Origin: CAIVSN01 sp043778375
GTDB taxonomy: Bacteria > Patescibacteriota > Gracilibacteria > BD1-5 > UBA2023
Assembly: GCA_043778375.1 (NCBI GenBank)
Contig: JAYWGH010000065.1
Location: 1 to 14,353, forward strand
Direction: 5' to 3'
DNA length: 14,353 nt
The translations under genes were made by a program, and so were the position numbers. Shown here one piece after another: positions 1 through 7,292 of the stretch (within the stretch, counting starts at the first letter, position 1; each line of letters starts with the position of its first letter). A model generated the notes under the pieces. That model saw nothing but the letters and a program-made list of their open reading frames with translations, was not told where the DNA came from and did not search any database.

Positions 1-1
1 A

Positions 2-379
2 CGGCTCGCTAGATATTTTACGGATAGTACATCGATTCTCTCGCCGTATTTGATCTATATTCCAGTTGTAAATCTCCTGTTTTTGGCGAAGTTTTTACGA
101 CCAGGCACGAGCCAATATGTTGTGGCTGTAGGGCAGGGAGTTATACTCACTATTTTGTGTATACTCGCTGGATACTTTGTACCGGAGTACCTCCTATTTG
201 CACTTTTTCCGATCGCTATGGGTCTTGCAAATATAAGGACGCGACCGTTTATGCGGATTCCTGTACTCTACGAGCTTTCTGTCCTCCTCTCGACTCTGGG
301 ATTTGGACTTATACAAGGGACACGAGCGACTCGCGCGAAGTCCGCAGAGGTGAGGGAAGTGAGATTGACGGTGGATTAA
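2..379 (+). CDS. Membrane protein, 3' part only (5' end outside window)
   Basis: The frame is open from the first complete codon of the window to a TAA stop, so the gene probably begins upstream. A TTG at position 50 could serve as a start but nothing favours it. The visible 125 residues hold three or four hydrophobic segments: around the IYIPVVNLLFLAKFL stretch, a long one around VILTILCILAGYF, one around LLFALFPIAMGL and a short one around LLSTLGFGLIQG. A charged, Arg-rich cytoplasmic-looking tail follows (RATRAKSAEVREVRLTVD). It is therefore an integral membrane protein. The order of segments recalls small DUF4870-like or Tic20-like membrane proteins, but I cannot assign a family. There is no in-frame TGA in this piece. 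Confidence 0.6.
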   Translation, partial: RLARYFTDSTSILSPYLIYIPVVNLLFLAKFLRPGTSQYVVAVGQGVILTILCILAGYFVPEYLLFALFPIAMGLANIRTRPFMRIPVLYELSVLLSTLGFGLIQGTRATRAKSAEVREVRLTVD

Positions 380-466
380 GTGATTGATATTATTATCTTC
401 CTAGTTAGTATATTTGAAACGCAGTTACTAAAATTTAGTTTTTTAGATTAAAAGTATTTTTATATT

Positions 467-976
467 ATGGATAATAAGAATTTATCCCAAAGTCTTCTTC
501 AATATGTATTAATATTTGCAATACTCCTTCTTTCTGTATCAGCCTCGTATTACTTTTTAAAAATACTTCCAGATCAGAATAATAGAAAGATTCAGATTAT
601 AGAAGAGGAGGCTAAAATAAAGAAAGAGGCTGAAGAGCAGAAGTTGCAAACTATAAGAGTAGAAACTTTTGAAAAAGAAGAAGCAAATAAATTAAAAGAA
701 GAAGCCAAAGCTATTTGTCTGGCAGAGGCCAGAGTTGAGTATTCCAAGAACTGGAAATTTAGATGTATAAGATGGAAAAAGCATGTTGATAAATCATGGG
801 AAGATTGTATTGCGACTCCTTATTCATGGCAAACATCTCAGCAAAGAAAAGAAGAATGTAAAAGACAAACGCCTGACTATGAAGAAGATGATAGTAACAG
901 TTGTCTATTGCCCTCAAGTTACTCTGAGAAAGTTGAGTCAAGTTTCAAAGCAAGTATCGCAGATTGTAATGTGTAA
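467..976 (+). CDS. Membrane-anchored coiled-coil protein with six cysteines, glycine-free, unknown function
   Basis: This 169-residue protein is not recognised. Residues 10-33 form one uncleaved-looking hydrophobic segment preceded by a short polar N-terminus, so it is probably a signal anchor. Residues 40-82 are rich in Glu, Lys, Gln and Ala with the look of a coiled coil. The C-terminal half is polar with six Cys (84, 100, 114, 131, 146, 167) and several Trp. An even number of Cys outside the membrane suggests disulfides, which is inference. The protein contains no glycine at all. The gene is visibly richer in A and T than its neighbours and uses many ATA, AAA and TTA codons, so it may have been acquired or be fast-evolving. 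It starts at ATG 467 after an AT-rich leader without a Shine-Dalgarno sequence and stops at TAA. Confidence 0.65.
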   Translation: MDNKNLSQSLLQYVLIFAILLLSVSASYYFLKILPDQNNRKIQIIEEEAKIKKEAEEQKLQTIRVETFEKEEANKLKEEAKAICLAEARVEYSKNWKFRCIRWKKHVDKSWEDCIATPYSWQTSQQRKEECKRQTPDYEEDDSNSCLLPSSYSEKVESSFKASIADCNV

Positions 977-1003
977 TATCCCTTATTGGTTAGAGTACTT
1001 CCC

Positions 1004-1031
1004 TTGTATTTTTACATAGCTAGTATACAAT
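1004..1031 (+). promoter_or_regulatory. Sigma-70-like promoter of the toxin-antitoxin pair
   Basis: The -35 element TTGTAT (1004-1009) and -10 element TACAAT (1026-1031) are separated by 16 bases and lie 17 bases before the antitoxin ATG. The 16-base spacing and the TACAAT box are the same as in the ftsH promoter of this window, which raises confidence. Confidence 0.55.
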
Positions 1032-1037
1032 CACTAG
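1020..1037. promoter_or_regulatory. Probable operator overlapping the -10 box of the toxin-antitoxin operon
   Basis: A perfect 5-base inverted repeat, CTAGT (1020-1024) and ACTAG (1033-1037), brackets the -10 box. Ribbon-helix-helix antitoxins usually repress their own operon from palindromes overlapping the promoter, and this is placed exactly for that. The arms are short, so a chance repeat is possible. Confidence 0.4.
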
Positions 1038-1048
1038 ACATCGTATAT

Positions 1049-1339
1049 ATGACTACTGTTAACTCTGTTGCATCCCCTAAGAAGATTATTACCACTGTGA
1101 GGCTTGATCCCGCTATCAAGTCATGGGCGCAGTCTTTTGCTGCGAGTAGGGGTACTGATCTCTCAACACTGATCAACCTACATTTATTTGATGTTCGACG
1201 AAAAGAGGAGTTTTTACAGGCTCCATACATGTCAAATGAGCAGTATGCACTCTACGCAAAACTCGCAGAGGATTCTCTCAAGTCTGATGCTCAAGATTTT
1301 ATGACTCTTGATGAGTTAAGAGCGAGTTATAATCGCTAG
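1049..1339 (+). CDS. RelB/DinJ-like ribbon-helix-helix antitoxin
   Basis: This 96-residue protein sits directly before a RelE-type toxin. Residues 11-46 have the pattern of a ribbon-helix-helix DNA-binding domain: a strand (KKIITTVRLDP), a first helix (IKSWAQSFAASRG), then a turn and second helix beginning at TDLSTLINLHL. The acidic C-terminal half, ending in FMTLDELRASYNR, would be the toxin-wrapping part seen in antitoxins of this class. The open frame reaches back to ATG 986, but ATG 1049 is preferred because it follows a promoter whose -10 box ends at 1031 and gives a normal N-terminus. Expected role: neutralise the toxin and repress the operon. The stop is one base before the toxin start, so the pair is translationally coupled. 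Confidence 0.75.
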   Translation: MTTVNSVASPKKIITTVRLDPAIKSWAQSFAASRGTDLSTLINLHLFDVRRKEEFLQAPYMSNEQYALYAKLAEDSLKSDAQDFMTLDELRASYNR

Positions 1340-1340
1340 A

Positions 1341-1616
1341 ATGGGAAAAGATCTGGTACGCCCGACGGATAGATTTACAGAAGGGATGAGTCTACTCGGG
1401 AAGTCCGAAAAAATACTTGTGCTTGATACACTCGAGCTCTACTTTCTCCACCCAAGCCATCCAAGTCTCGTCAATCACCCCTTGCGTGAACGAGATCCTC
1501 GAATCCGCTCTATCACTGTGGATAAAAATTTGCGTATTATTCTCCGAGATATGGGAAGTGGGCGGATTCTCCTCTTGGATGTAGGGAGTCACGATCGTGT
1601 TTATGTATGAAAATAA
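1341..1616 (+). CDS. RelE/YafQ-type mRNA interferase toxin
   Basis: This 91-residue protein has the size and order of a RelE/ParE-superfamily toxin. An N-terminal helical region (FTEGMSLLGKSEKILVLDTLELY) is followed by a basic strand segment (PLRERDPRIRSITVDKNLRIIL) and the closing strand LLLDVGSHDRVYV, which matches the conserved end of YafQ-like toxins where a His and Tyr sit near the active site. Family members cleave mRNA in the ribosomal A site. Under the standard code it would stop at TGA 1608; with UGA as Gly it gains two residues (Gly-Lys) and stops at TAA 1614. It starts one base after the antitoxin stop. Activity has to be inferred from the family; no substrate can be read from the sequence. 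Confidence 0.75.
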
Positions 1617-1653
1617 AAGTTTCATGGGTATACTGCCCCCATAACCATATGCT

Positions 1654-2590
1654 ATGCTCAAAATCCTCGTCACAGACTCACTTTTTATCGGACCAGCTCA
1701 TGTAGCGAGGCTCGAACAAGCAGGCATGAGGGTTACTCGCCTTGACCTCCCAAAGGCTACTGAGGTAGAGCTCATAGAGGCTCTTCAAGGAAAAGATGGC
1801 TATATCCTCTGAGGCATAGAAAATATTACTGATACAGTTCTAGTCAAGGCTACAGATCTCAAGGCCATCGTCTTTACTGGAACTGATTGGTGACAGTTTA
1901 TTCCAGGGCAGGCTACAGCTCTTAAACAATGAATTAAGATCGCAAACTGCCCAAAAATCAATAGTACTGCAGTTGCTGAGTTTACACTTGGATTGATGCT
2001 TCTTATGGAGCGTCAATTATATGATCTCGGACCAGAGGGATGAGTACAATTTAAGGATACACGATCTCTTCAGGGGGTCTACAGTTGGCATTATTGGACT
2101 TGGTGCTATCGGAAGTCGAATAGCGCATATGCTCCGGACATTCTGAGTTTCTAGAATTCTCTATTCGGGACCACACTCTAAACCTGATTTAGAGGAAGAG
2201 CTCGGAGTTGAGTATGTAAGTGAGGCTGAACTCCTTGGTCGCTCAGATATTGTCTCACTCCATCTTCCCTCTGCAGCTGGTATAGGGTATTTGAGTGCTG
2301 AAAAACTTGCTCAAATGAAGCATAGTGCACTCCTTGTTAATTGTGCTTATGAAAGAGTATTTGATTTGGAGGCACTTTACCCACTCGTAGCAAGTGGAGC
2401 AATCCGAGTAGCTCACGCTAATGCGGTAGTAGATCCAAAATTCTGAAATCTCCCTCGCTCAATTTGGTACAATACGAACTCGAGTACAGCTTTTAATACT
2501 ATGACAGCAAATACACTAATAAGTGATCAGGCTACCGATTCTCTTATTTCTCTTCTCACCACCTGAGAGGACAAATACCGAGTTCTTTAA
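1654..2590 (+). CDS. D-2-hydroxyacid dehydrogenase-like protein, UGA-rich, with one frameshift
   Basis: Read with UGA as Gly and one frame correction, this is a 311-residue protein of the D-isomer-specific 2-hydroxyacid dehydrogenase family (SerA/PdxB-like). The NAD-binding Rossmann motif is intact (VGIIGLGAIGSRIA, GxGxxG at residues 148-153), as is the later IVSLHLP segment. Seven in-frame TGA codons occur at 1810, 1891, 1930, 2041, 2144, 2444 and 2564; the one at 2144 gives the Phe-Gly that follows the dinucleotide fold in this family. A run of five G at 2073-2077 holds one base too many: the frame before it (to LQG) and after it (STVGII) differ by one. The usual catalytic Arg is Tyr232 (NCAYERVFD in place of NxARGxxVD) and the usual Pro-His near the C-terminus is missing. 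It may be a pseudoenzyme, a divergent enzyme or a decaying gene. It ends 3 bases from alaS, convergently. Confidence 0.72.
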
Positions 2591-2593
2591 GCA

Positions 2594-4402
2594 TTACCCC
2601 CCAAACCCCTCGAGCACCCCCTTAATACGCCTGACTCCTGAGCTTGATGACTCTTCTTTTGAGATCTTAAATACTCCCATCTTACTCGAGTCCGTTACAT
2701 GAGGTCCTCCACAGAGCTCCTCTGAGTACACTGTCCCATCGCCCCCCGACATTTTGTAGACTTTTACAATATCGGGGTACTTTTCCCAAAAGGCTCCTGA
2801 GACTCCACGAGCTCGAGCACCAGCTTTATCCTCATCAGCGACCGTAACTATGAGCCCGGATCGGATAGCGGTGTTTACATACTCCTCGACTGCTGATATT
2901 TGCTCGGGAGTCATTCGCTCTGGATGAGTGAAGTCAAAACGGAGCCGCTCCTGAGTAATATTTGATCCTGCCTGAGCTACATGATCTCCGAGTACGAGTC
3001 TGAGCCCTGCAAGCATGAGGTGGCAAGTGGAGTGCAGAGCGGTAGTCATCTCTGACTGATCAGCGAGACCTCCCTTAAACATCCCTACTGAGGCGGTTCG
3101 AGAGAGTTCTTGATGCGCTGCAAACTTCTGATCAAATCCAGCTCGATCTACTGAGAATCCTGCCTCTTTCGCTATTTCGATGGTCATCTCGATCGGAAAT
3201 CCGTAGGTATCAAAAAGTGTGAATGCCCGCTGCCCTGAGATCGTGTTGATCGTCTGTCCAGTTTTGATAGCCGCCTCGCGCATACCGCGGACTATTTTCT
3301 CAAACTCCCGTGTTCCCTCTGCGAGTGTTTTCATAAATCTCTCTTCTTCGCGGACGATCTCCTCGAGGATCTTTTCTCGATCCTCTTTTACCGATGTGTA
3401 TATGTCTGCAAATGTACGGATCACTATTTCGGCAAGTCCTGAGAGTACCGCGCCACTTACTCCCATTTTTACAAACTCGCGTACTGCTCGGCGGATAAGG
3501 CGCCTGAGAATATATCCTTGAGCCACATTTTTTGGTACTACACCATCTGCGATCATGTGTACTGCAGTTCGGATGTGATCGGCGATGATACGAGCTCCGT
3601 GGTCGTCGTATTTATCTCCGACTATTGCTCGTATTTCCGTGAGAAGTGGGACAAATACATCTGTCTCAAATACATGAGAAAATCCATTGAGGGTCGCAGT
3701 CACGCGCTCGAGCCCCATCCCAGTATCTACACAGGGAGCGGGAAGTGGCGCGAGAGTCCCATCCGGCTGGCGATCATACTGCATAAATACATTGTTCCAG
3801 ATCTCCATCCAGTCATCCGGATTGGTACCCACATTTCCATGCGGAGCTCCAGGCCCAACATAGTAAAATATCTCTGTATCAGGCCCACATGGTCCAGTCG
3901 CTCCTGCTGCCCACCAGTTGTCTACGGCAGGAAGGTAGGAGATGCGATCTTTTGGCATCCCGAGAGTTGCCCAGATAGCTGCACTCTCCTCGTCACGAGG
4001 GGCGTCAGAATTCCCCTCAAATACCGTTACTGCGAGTTTATTTTGATCGATCCCGAGCCACTTCTGACTCGTGAGAAACTCATGCGACCAAGTGATGGAC
4101 TCAGTCTTAAAATAATCTCCGAGCGACCAATTTCCCATCATTTCAAAAAATGTGAGGTGGCGATTATCCCCTACATCATCGATATCCCCGGTGCGTACAC
4201 ATTTTTGTACATCGACAATGCGCTTGCCCATTGGATGAGGCTGCCCGAGGAGATAGGGGACGAGCGGCTGCATCCCAGCAGTATTAAAAAGTACCGATGG
4301 GTCATTCTCGGGTACGAGAGGGGCACTTGGGATAATAGCGTGACCCTTGGAGGCAAAAAATGCGAGGTACTTGGAACGGATATCAGCAGAAGGGATGTAC
4401 AT
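2594..4402 (-). CDS. alaS: Alanyl-tRNA synthetase, short form ending after the editing domain
   Basis: This 602-residue protein charges tRNA-Ala with alanine in the cytoplasm. The class II catalytic core is complete: FFASKGH near residue 20, motif 2 with the conserved FFEMMGNWSLGDYFK (85-99), and motif 3 CVDTGMGLERV (224-234). The tRNA-recognition region follows (HIRTAVHMIADGVVP; ILRRLIRRAVRE), then the editing domain with zinc-ligand motifs HSTCH (457-461) and CGGPH (564-568; most relatives have CGGTH). It ends at SGVRRIKGVLEGFGG, just where the editing domain normally stops. Typical bacterial AlaRS is about 870 residues; the oligomerisation helices and the C-Ala (DHHA1) domain are absent. 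The TAA stop is real under any code and the downstream neighbour begins at once, so this is a natural short form. No in-frame TGA. It lies 44 bases after the regulator gene and may share its transcript. Confidence 0.95.
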   Translation of the reverse strand: MYIPSADIRSKYLAFFASKGHAIIPSAPLVPENDPSVLFNTAGMQPLVPYLLGQPHPMGKRIVDVQKCVRTGDIDDVGDNRHLTFFEMMGNWSLGDYFKTESITWSHEFLTSQKWLGIDQNKLAVTVFEGNSDAPRDEESAAIWATLGMPKDRISYLPAVDNWWAAGATGPCGPDTEIFYYVGPGAPHGNVGTNPDDWMEIWNNVFMQYDRQPDGTLAPLPAPCVDTGMGLERVTATLNGFSHVFETDVFVPLLTEIRAIVGDKYDDHGARIIADHIRTAVHMIADGVVPKNVAQGYILRRLIRRAVREFVKMGVSGAVLSGLAEIVIRTFADIYTSVKEDREKILEEIVREEERFMKTLAEGTREFEKIVRGMREAAIKTGQTINTISGQRAFTLFDTYGFPIEMTIEIAKEAGFSVDRAGFDQKFAAHQELSRTASVGMFKGGLADQSEMTTALHSTCHLMLAGLRLVLGDHVAQAGSNITQERLRFDFTHPERMTPEQISAVEEYVNTAIRSGLIVTVADEDKAGARARGVSGAFWEKYPDIVKVYKMSGGDGTVYSEELCGGPHVTDSSKMGVFKISKEESSSSGVRRIKGVLEGFGG

Positions 4403-4446
4403 AGTGATTTTTAAAGAGGGGAGTATACCGGAGTTGTGGGAGAAAG

Positions 4447-5553
4447 CTAGATTTCATCCTCGCTAATTGCGAGATCATAGTCGCGAGATCCACAAAGAGT
4501 GATAATGCTAATTTCTGCCGTGTAGTCTGCTTCTCGGAGTTTGAGTGCTATTGCGTTTGGGGTAGCGCCAGTGGTAAATGAGTCGTCAAAGATTACGATA
4601 TGCTTGTGAGTACTCAGCCCATCGGGAATGGTGACTTGGATGCTATCGAGGGCATTTTTAATACGCTCTGATTTATCTAGGATTACTTTTTGTGGGATGA
4701 GAATACGTCCAAGAGATGGGACTTTTTCTGCTTGGATGACTCGGAGTTTGAGTTCGAGTATTTGCTCGAGAATATCTCGGAATTGTACATTACGTCCTTG
4801 AGTTGGTGGAGTGAAAATACAGGCATCTACAGACTGCGTTTGGAGATACGATCGGATTGCATCTGACCAAGGCTCAATGGCTTGAGCTATAAGGTGGGCG
4901 TTTCCATTTAACTTTCCATAGTAAAGCTCCTGAGCTGGACGAGTTCGTCCAAATCCCCCCTCAAGTACGGAGGGCATACAAAAGTAAAAACGATCGAATC
5001 CAACTTCCATATACCCAGAGAGATTTGCTCGAGCGGCTGCTGCTCCGTCGATAAATCCATTTTTATTTCGTAAAAATTCTATCCTACTCGTAATATCGAG
5101 ATATTCGACTGCTTTTTCTACGATGCGATCACCGAATGCGTGTCGTGGATCAGTGCACCAGAGTATAAATGCCTCAAATCCCGTAACAATTGAATTGTCT
5201 GGTGTAATATACATGCAGTAATTCATAAAGACTCTCTCTATCATCTCTTCACTTTCCACTTCGTCATATTTTTGTTCGAGTGCAAAAATAATTTCAGCCT
5301 TGAGATTTTGGAAGTCCGAAGGAGTGAACGCACTGGCTCCCCCCCTTACCCAACTGCTATTTTGTAAAAAATACCGAGTTGCCTTTCCCTGGCCGAGTAT
5401 TCTCACGAGTTGTTCAGTTCGAAGTGTTTGCAATAGACTATACGCGGTCACTCGAGATACTGCGAGGGAGAGTGCGACTTGGGTTGCAGAGAGGCCTGGC
5501 TGATCTCCAAGGAGGGAAAGTATTTGTTCTTTTCTCAGGTTTTTTTTACTCAT
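4447..5553 (-). CDS. Winged-helix regulator fused to a ComF-like phosphoribosyltransferase domain
   Basis: This 368-residue protein has two recognisable parts. Residues 5-65 form a winged helix-turn-helix: RKEQILSLLGDQPG, then a recognition-helix region LSATQVALSLAVSRVTAYSLL and a wing around LVRILGQGKATRYFL. The C-terminal part (about 235-355) resembles ComF-type phosphoribosyltransferases, with a Q...L..SERIKNA segment and the PRPP-binding loop VIFDDSFTTGAT (320-331). The middle (90-230) is not recognised. Fusion of a winged helix to a PRTase domain is known in Gram-positive PurR, where PRPP is the effector; a similar metabolite-sensing role here is inference. Two identical palindromes lie within 40 bases of the start codon, suggesting autoregulation. 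It starts at ATG 5553, stops at TAG, and precedes alaS in the same direction. No in-frame TGA. Confidence 0.75.
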   Translation of the reverse strand: MSKKNLRKEQILSLLGDQPGLSATQVALSLAVSRVTAYSLLQTLRTEQLVRILGQGKATRYFLQNSSWVRGGASAFTPSDFQNLKAEIIFALEQKYDEVESEEMIERVFMNYCMYITPDNSIVTGFEAFILWCTDPRHAFGDRIVEKAVEYLDITSRIEFLRNKNGFIDGAAAARANLSGYMEVGFDRFYFCMPSVLEGGFGRTRPAQELYYGKLNGNAHLIAQAIEPWSDAIRSYLQTQSVDACIFTPPTQGRNVQFRDILEQILELKLRVIQAEKVPSLGRILIPQKVILDKSERIKNALDSIQVTIPDGLSTHKHIVIFDDSFTTGATPNAIALKLREADYTAEISIITLCGSRDYDLAISEDEI

Positions 5554-5557
5554 TTGT

Positions 5558-5591
5558 GTTAAAATTTAACTGAATTGTGTTAAAATTTAAC
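5558..5591. promoter_or_regulatory. Tandem palindromic operator of the winged-helix/PRTase gene
   Basis: GTTAAAATTTAAC occurs twice, at 5558-5570 and 5579-5591. Each is a perfect 13-base palindrome around a central A, and the copies are 21 bases apart, two turns of DNA, so two dimers would bind the same face. The near copy begins 4 bases upstream of the start codon at 5553. This is the layout expected for autorepression by the encoded winged-helix protein, or by another dimeric repressor. Confidence 0.6.
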
Positions 5592-5658
5592 TCAATTAAA
5601 TAGATCTTTTGAGAAATTACAAATGAAAATATCCCCTTTCAAAACCCGCACTTTTGGA

Positions 5659-5664
5659 TACACT
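5659..5664 (+). promoter_or_regulatory. Possible -10 box of the tRNA-Arg / der transcript
   Basis: TACACT lies 11 bases before the tRNA 5' end, a normal distance for a tRNA promoter. The -35 region (TTTCAA at 5637-5642, 16 bases away) is only a weak match, so this is tentative. Confidence 0.3.
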
Positions 5665-5675
5665 CTGGCGCACGC

Positions 5676-5749
5676 GTCCCCGTAGTTTAGTGGAAGAACA
5701 AGGCACTCCTAAGGCTTAGACACAAGTTCGATCCTTGTCGGGGGCACCA
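5676..5749 (+). tRNA. tRNA-Arg (anticodon CCU)
   Basis: The sequence folds as a 74-base tRNA: a 7-bp acceptor stem (GTCCCCG with CGGGGGC, one T-G pair), a 4-bp D stem (GTTT/GAAC) with a GG-containing loop, an anticodon loop CTCCTAA at 5706-5712, a 4-base variable region and a perfect 5-bp T stem (ACAAG/CTTGT) around TTCGATC. The anticodon at 5708-5710 is CCT, reading AGG as Arg; A20 in the D loop and C35 are Arg identity elements. The 3' CCA (5747-5749) is encoded. The anticodon stem is weak: one G-U pair and an A-G mismatch next to the loop. AGG is used for the invariant Arg of LRPGR in FtsH in this window, which agrees. Confidence 0.9.
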
Positions 5750-5802
5750 TTTTTATACTTTTCAACCCCGAAGCGAGACCCCGAGAGCATTACCCGAGCC
5801 AT

Positions 5803-7284
5803 ATGACCCAGATAGCGAGAATCACCATTGTAGGACGCCCAAACGTCGGGAAGTCAAGTATTTTTAATGCGCTTACTAAGCATAAGATTGCGATCGTATC
5901 TGATATTGAGAACACAACGCGAGATATCGTCGAGTACCAATATCACGACCATGAGCGTGAGATTTGTTATATTATTGCTGACTCAGGGGGGCTCGCCTTC
6001 GCCAAAAATAACGAGATCCTCACGGATGTGCGAGTACGAGTTGAGGAGTCGATTCGACGCTCTGATATCATCCTCTTTGCGCTCGAGTATGACCGTGTGA
6101 CGGATCATGACGACGAGATCGCAAGACTCCTGCGCAAGAGTGGCAAGCCTGTGATAGTGATTGCCAACAAGGCGGACAATCCTGACCGTATGCGAGAGGC
6201 GCAGGGACTTTACTCGCTCGGATTTGAGACTCTCATCCCGACGAGTACTCTCCACTCCAAGGGGATCGATACTCTACGGGATACTTTTACGGAGATGCTC
6301 ACCGCAAAGGGCTATGACTACAACGAGCCTGAGTATGGAGAAGAAGTCCTCAAAATCGCTATCATCGGACGACCAAATGTCGGAAAATCCTCACTCGTTA
6401 ATGCGATCACCGGAGAAAATCGTGTCATGGTACTCGATATGCCTGGGACGACTCGTGACTCGATCGATACAGTGATCGATCATGGCGAGCAAAAGATCGT
6501 CCTCATCGATACGGCAGGTATCCGCAGATCTGGTAAGATCGGTGCTCGTAACATCGAGGACTGGTCGGTGATGCGTAGCGAGCGAGCGATCGAGCGAGCG
6601 GATGTGGCGGTGATAGTACTCGACGCAAATGAGGGGATTACGAGCCAAGATCAGGCTATAGTCGGCAAGGCTCTTGAGCTTGCAAAGGGACTCATCCTCG
6701 TATTTAACAAGTGGGATCTCGTCCTCGCCCGTAAAGATGTCGAGAGTGAAGGCAAAGAAGAGGGATATCTCAAGTACCTCGCTCGCAAGTTTGAGTTCAT
6801 CGACTATGTGGAGCCGGTATTTACCTCGACGCTCACAGGGTATCGTATTGATGAGATTCTTGACCTCGCGGTGGTTATCCGAGACGAGCGACGCAAGCGC
6901 GTTAAGACGGGAGTGTTCAATAAATTTCTCGAGCAAATCGCTTATAAACACCCTCCAAGTGGAAACCGTAAATCCCACAAACCAAAGATATTTTACGGAT
7001 CGCAGGTGGGAGTTGAGCCACCAAAATTTTTGATCTCGGTAAATAACGAAAAGCACTTTCACTTCTCGTATCCGCGTTATATTGATAACCAAATTCGTGA
7101 GTTTTTTGGATTTCGAGGGACGCCGATCATCATCGAGCTCAAGGGGCGAGAGAGTATTTTTAAGAAATGAGGCGGACTAAAAACAGAGGAGGATGTAGCG
7201 GAGATTGCAGAGAGATTTCACTCAGAAAAGGACTACAAACGTAAACGGTTTAGTCGAGGAGTTCGTAAGAAAAAGGCGATATAA
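5803..7284 (+). CDS. der: Ribosome-assembly GTPase Der (EngA), extended through an in-frame UGA
   Basis: This 493-residue protein has the double GTPase layout unique to Der, which acts in maturation of the 50S ribosomal subunit. The first G domain has GRPNVGKSS (11-19), DSGG (60-63; usually DTGG) and NKAD (122-125). The second has GRPNVGKSS (189-197), DTAG (236-239) and NKWD (302-305). A KH-like domain follows (about 360-450), with the usual HKPKIFYGSQVGVEPPKFLISVN and PRYIDNQIREFFGFRGTPI motifs. Standard-code reading would stop at TGA 7168; as Gly this gives a KKGGG run and 37 further residues ending in a basic tail (YKRKRFSRGVRKKKAI), stop TAA. The tail is likely to contact rRNA, by inference. 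The start ATG 5803 lies 53 bases after the tRNA, so the two may be co-transcribed. The stop is 8 bases from the convergent operon. Confidence 0.95.
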
Positions 7285-7292
7285 GTGAGCAT

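Noticed and set aside
1654..2590. TGA codons as stops marking a heavily decayed pseudogene, or as Trp or selenocysteine
   Set aside because: The same TGA pattern recurs in several intact genes including der, TGG is used for Trp beside it, and seven sites in one gene without a SECIS-like element do not fit selenocysteine. Glycine fits the conserved columns.
3518..4414. A 298-codon open frame on the + strand opposite alaS
   Set aside because: It is the antisense shadow of a well-conserved synthetase; its translation shows no family-like pattern and no promoter precedes it.
6391..7092. A 233-codon open frame on the - strand opposite der
   Set aside because: It is antisense to the conserved second GTPase and KH-like domains of Der and has no recognisable motifs.
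7285..7292. A terminator between the convergent der gene and the paralogue operon
   Set aside because: Only 8 bases separate the two stop codons and no hairpin with a T tract could be found there.
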